Assembly: GCA_937879825.1 (NCBI GenBank) | Contig: CALFMQ010000383.1 | Span: forward strand, 1 to 5,936 | Direction: 5' to 3' | Source of the DNA: an uncultured Phycisphaerales bacterium | Lineage (GTDB): Bacteria > Planctomycetota > Phycisphaerae > Phycisphaerales > UBA1924 | Length of the DNA: 5,936 bases | Part shown: positions 5,578-5,936 of the stretch, piece by piece | Layout of the letters: every line of letters starts with the position of its first letter | Numbering within the stretch: the first letter of the stretch is position 1 | Program-made: the position numbers and the translations under genes | The notes under the pieces: model-generated | Database searches by the model: none | What the model saw: only the letters and a program-made list of their open reading frames with translations | What the model was told of the DNA's origin: nothing

Positions 5578-5936
5578 TCAGGTGCGTTCGAAGATTGTCG
5601 CGAGCCCCTGACCGACACCGACGCACAAGGACGCGAGGCCGCGATTTGATCCGCGGCGGTTCATCTCGTGAATCAGCGTGGTGGCGATGCGGGCGCCGGT
5701 GCATCCGAGCGGGTGTCCGATGGCGATCGCGCCGCCGTTGACATTGACGATCGAGTCGTCGAGCCCGAGTTCGCGGATGCACGCGATGGACTGGGCGGCG
5801 AATGCCTCATTGAGTTCGACAAGGCCGATGTCGGAAAGCGCGAGCCCGGCGCGCTTGAGCGCGTTGCGGGTCGCGGGGACGGGGCCGATGCCCATGTATG
5901 CGGGATCGACGCCGGCGGATGCGCTGGGCCCGATGT
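5578..5936 (-). CDS. Thiolase (acetyl-CoA acyltransferase), C-terminal third (partial)
   Basis: The last 118 residues of a thiolase are present and the gene runs off the right end of the window; the frame is open to 5936. An internal ATG at 5893-5895 is not the start, because family sequence ([16 protein letters not shown]) continues upstream of it. Conserved elements are [27 protein letters not shown] with the catalytic His, and the C-terminal block CVGVGQG with the catalytic Cys that deprotonates the substrate. The [10 protein letters not shown] and CVGVGQG wording is like that of 3-oxoadipyl-CoA thiolase (PcaF) and degradative acetyl-CoA acetyltransferases. The enzyme would cleave a 3-oxoacyl-CoA with CoA to acetyl-CoA and a shorter acyl-CoA, the expected next step after the CoA-transferase. 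It is transcribed toward the operon, its stop codon only 3 bases from that of the aminotransferase gene, so it is under separate control. Confidence 0.9.
   Translation of the reverse strand, partial: IGPSASAGVDPAYMGIGPVPATRNALKRAGLALSDIGLVELNEAFAAQSIACIRELGLDDSIVNVNGGAIAIGHPLGCTGARIATTLIHEMNRRGSNRGLASLCVGVGQGLATIFERT

Noticed and set aside
5578..5895. Complete 105-residue thiolase-like small protein starting at the ATG 5895-5893
   Set aside because: The same frame continues upstream to the window edge with conserved thiolase sequence, so this is the truncated end of a full-length thiolase and not a small protein.
1..5936. CRISPR arrays, tRNA/rRNA genes, insertion sequences or attachment sites
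   Set aside because: I saw no regularly spaced repeats, tRNA-like cloverleaf, transposase motif or terminal inverted repeats; nearly the whole window is accounted for by protein-coding genes.

Overview
The window is GC-rich bacterial DNA, densely packed with genes. It carries two unrelated blocks: the end of a cbb3 cytochrome oxidase maturation cluster, and a catabolic-looking locus with its own regulator. The ccoI-ccoS pair indicates an organism that uses a high-affinity cbb3-type terminal oxidase, so aerobic or microaerobic respiration. High GC and the mix of families would fit a planctomycete of the Phycisphaerae type or a proteobacterium. I cannot settle the lineage from the sequence.

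Layout. Positions 1-222 (+) are the C-terminal end of a CcoI/FixI-type copper P-type ATPase. It overlaps a 57-residue CcoS (213-386, +). A small hairpin lies in the 35-nt gap before the convergent RpiR-family regulator (422-1321, -). A 102-bp divergent intergenic region (1322-1423) holds an inverted repeat and a weak promoter-like match. It separates the regulator from a tight four-gene + strand operon: a divergent lysine-2,3-aminomutase-like radical SAM protein (1424-2854), CoA-transferase subunits A and B of the PcaI/PcaJ type (2866-3576 and 3573-4295), and a class III PLP aminotransferase resembling beta-amino acid transaminases (4252-5574). Three bases later the 3' end of a convergent thiolase gene begins (5578 to beyond 5936, -).

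How the genes may work together. The enzymes line up as a plausible route: an alpha-amino acid is converted to a beta-amino acid (radical SAM aminomutase), then to a 3-oxoacid (beta-transaminase), then to a 3-oxoacyl-CoA (CoA-transferase), and finally to acetyl-CoA plus a shortened acyl-CoA (thiolase). Each step has precedent in its family. The combination as one locus and the identity of the substrate are inference. The radical SAM protein keeps the cluster cysteines and the carboxylate-binding Arg of KamA. It seems to lack the glycine-rich PLP loop and one lysine-recognition Asp, so the substrate may not be lysine. 2-Aminoadipate, glutamate and (acetyl-)lysine are worth testing. The RpiR-type regulator is the obvious candidate controller of the operon.
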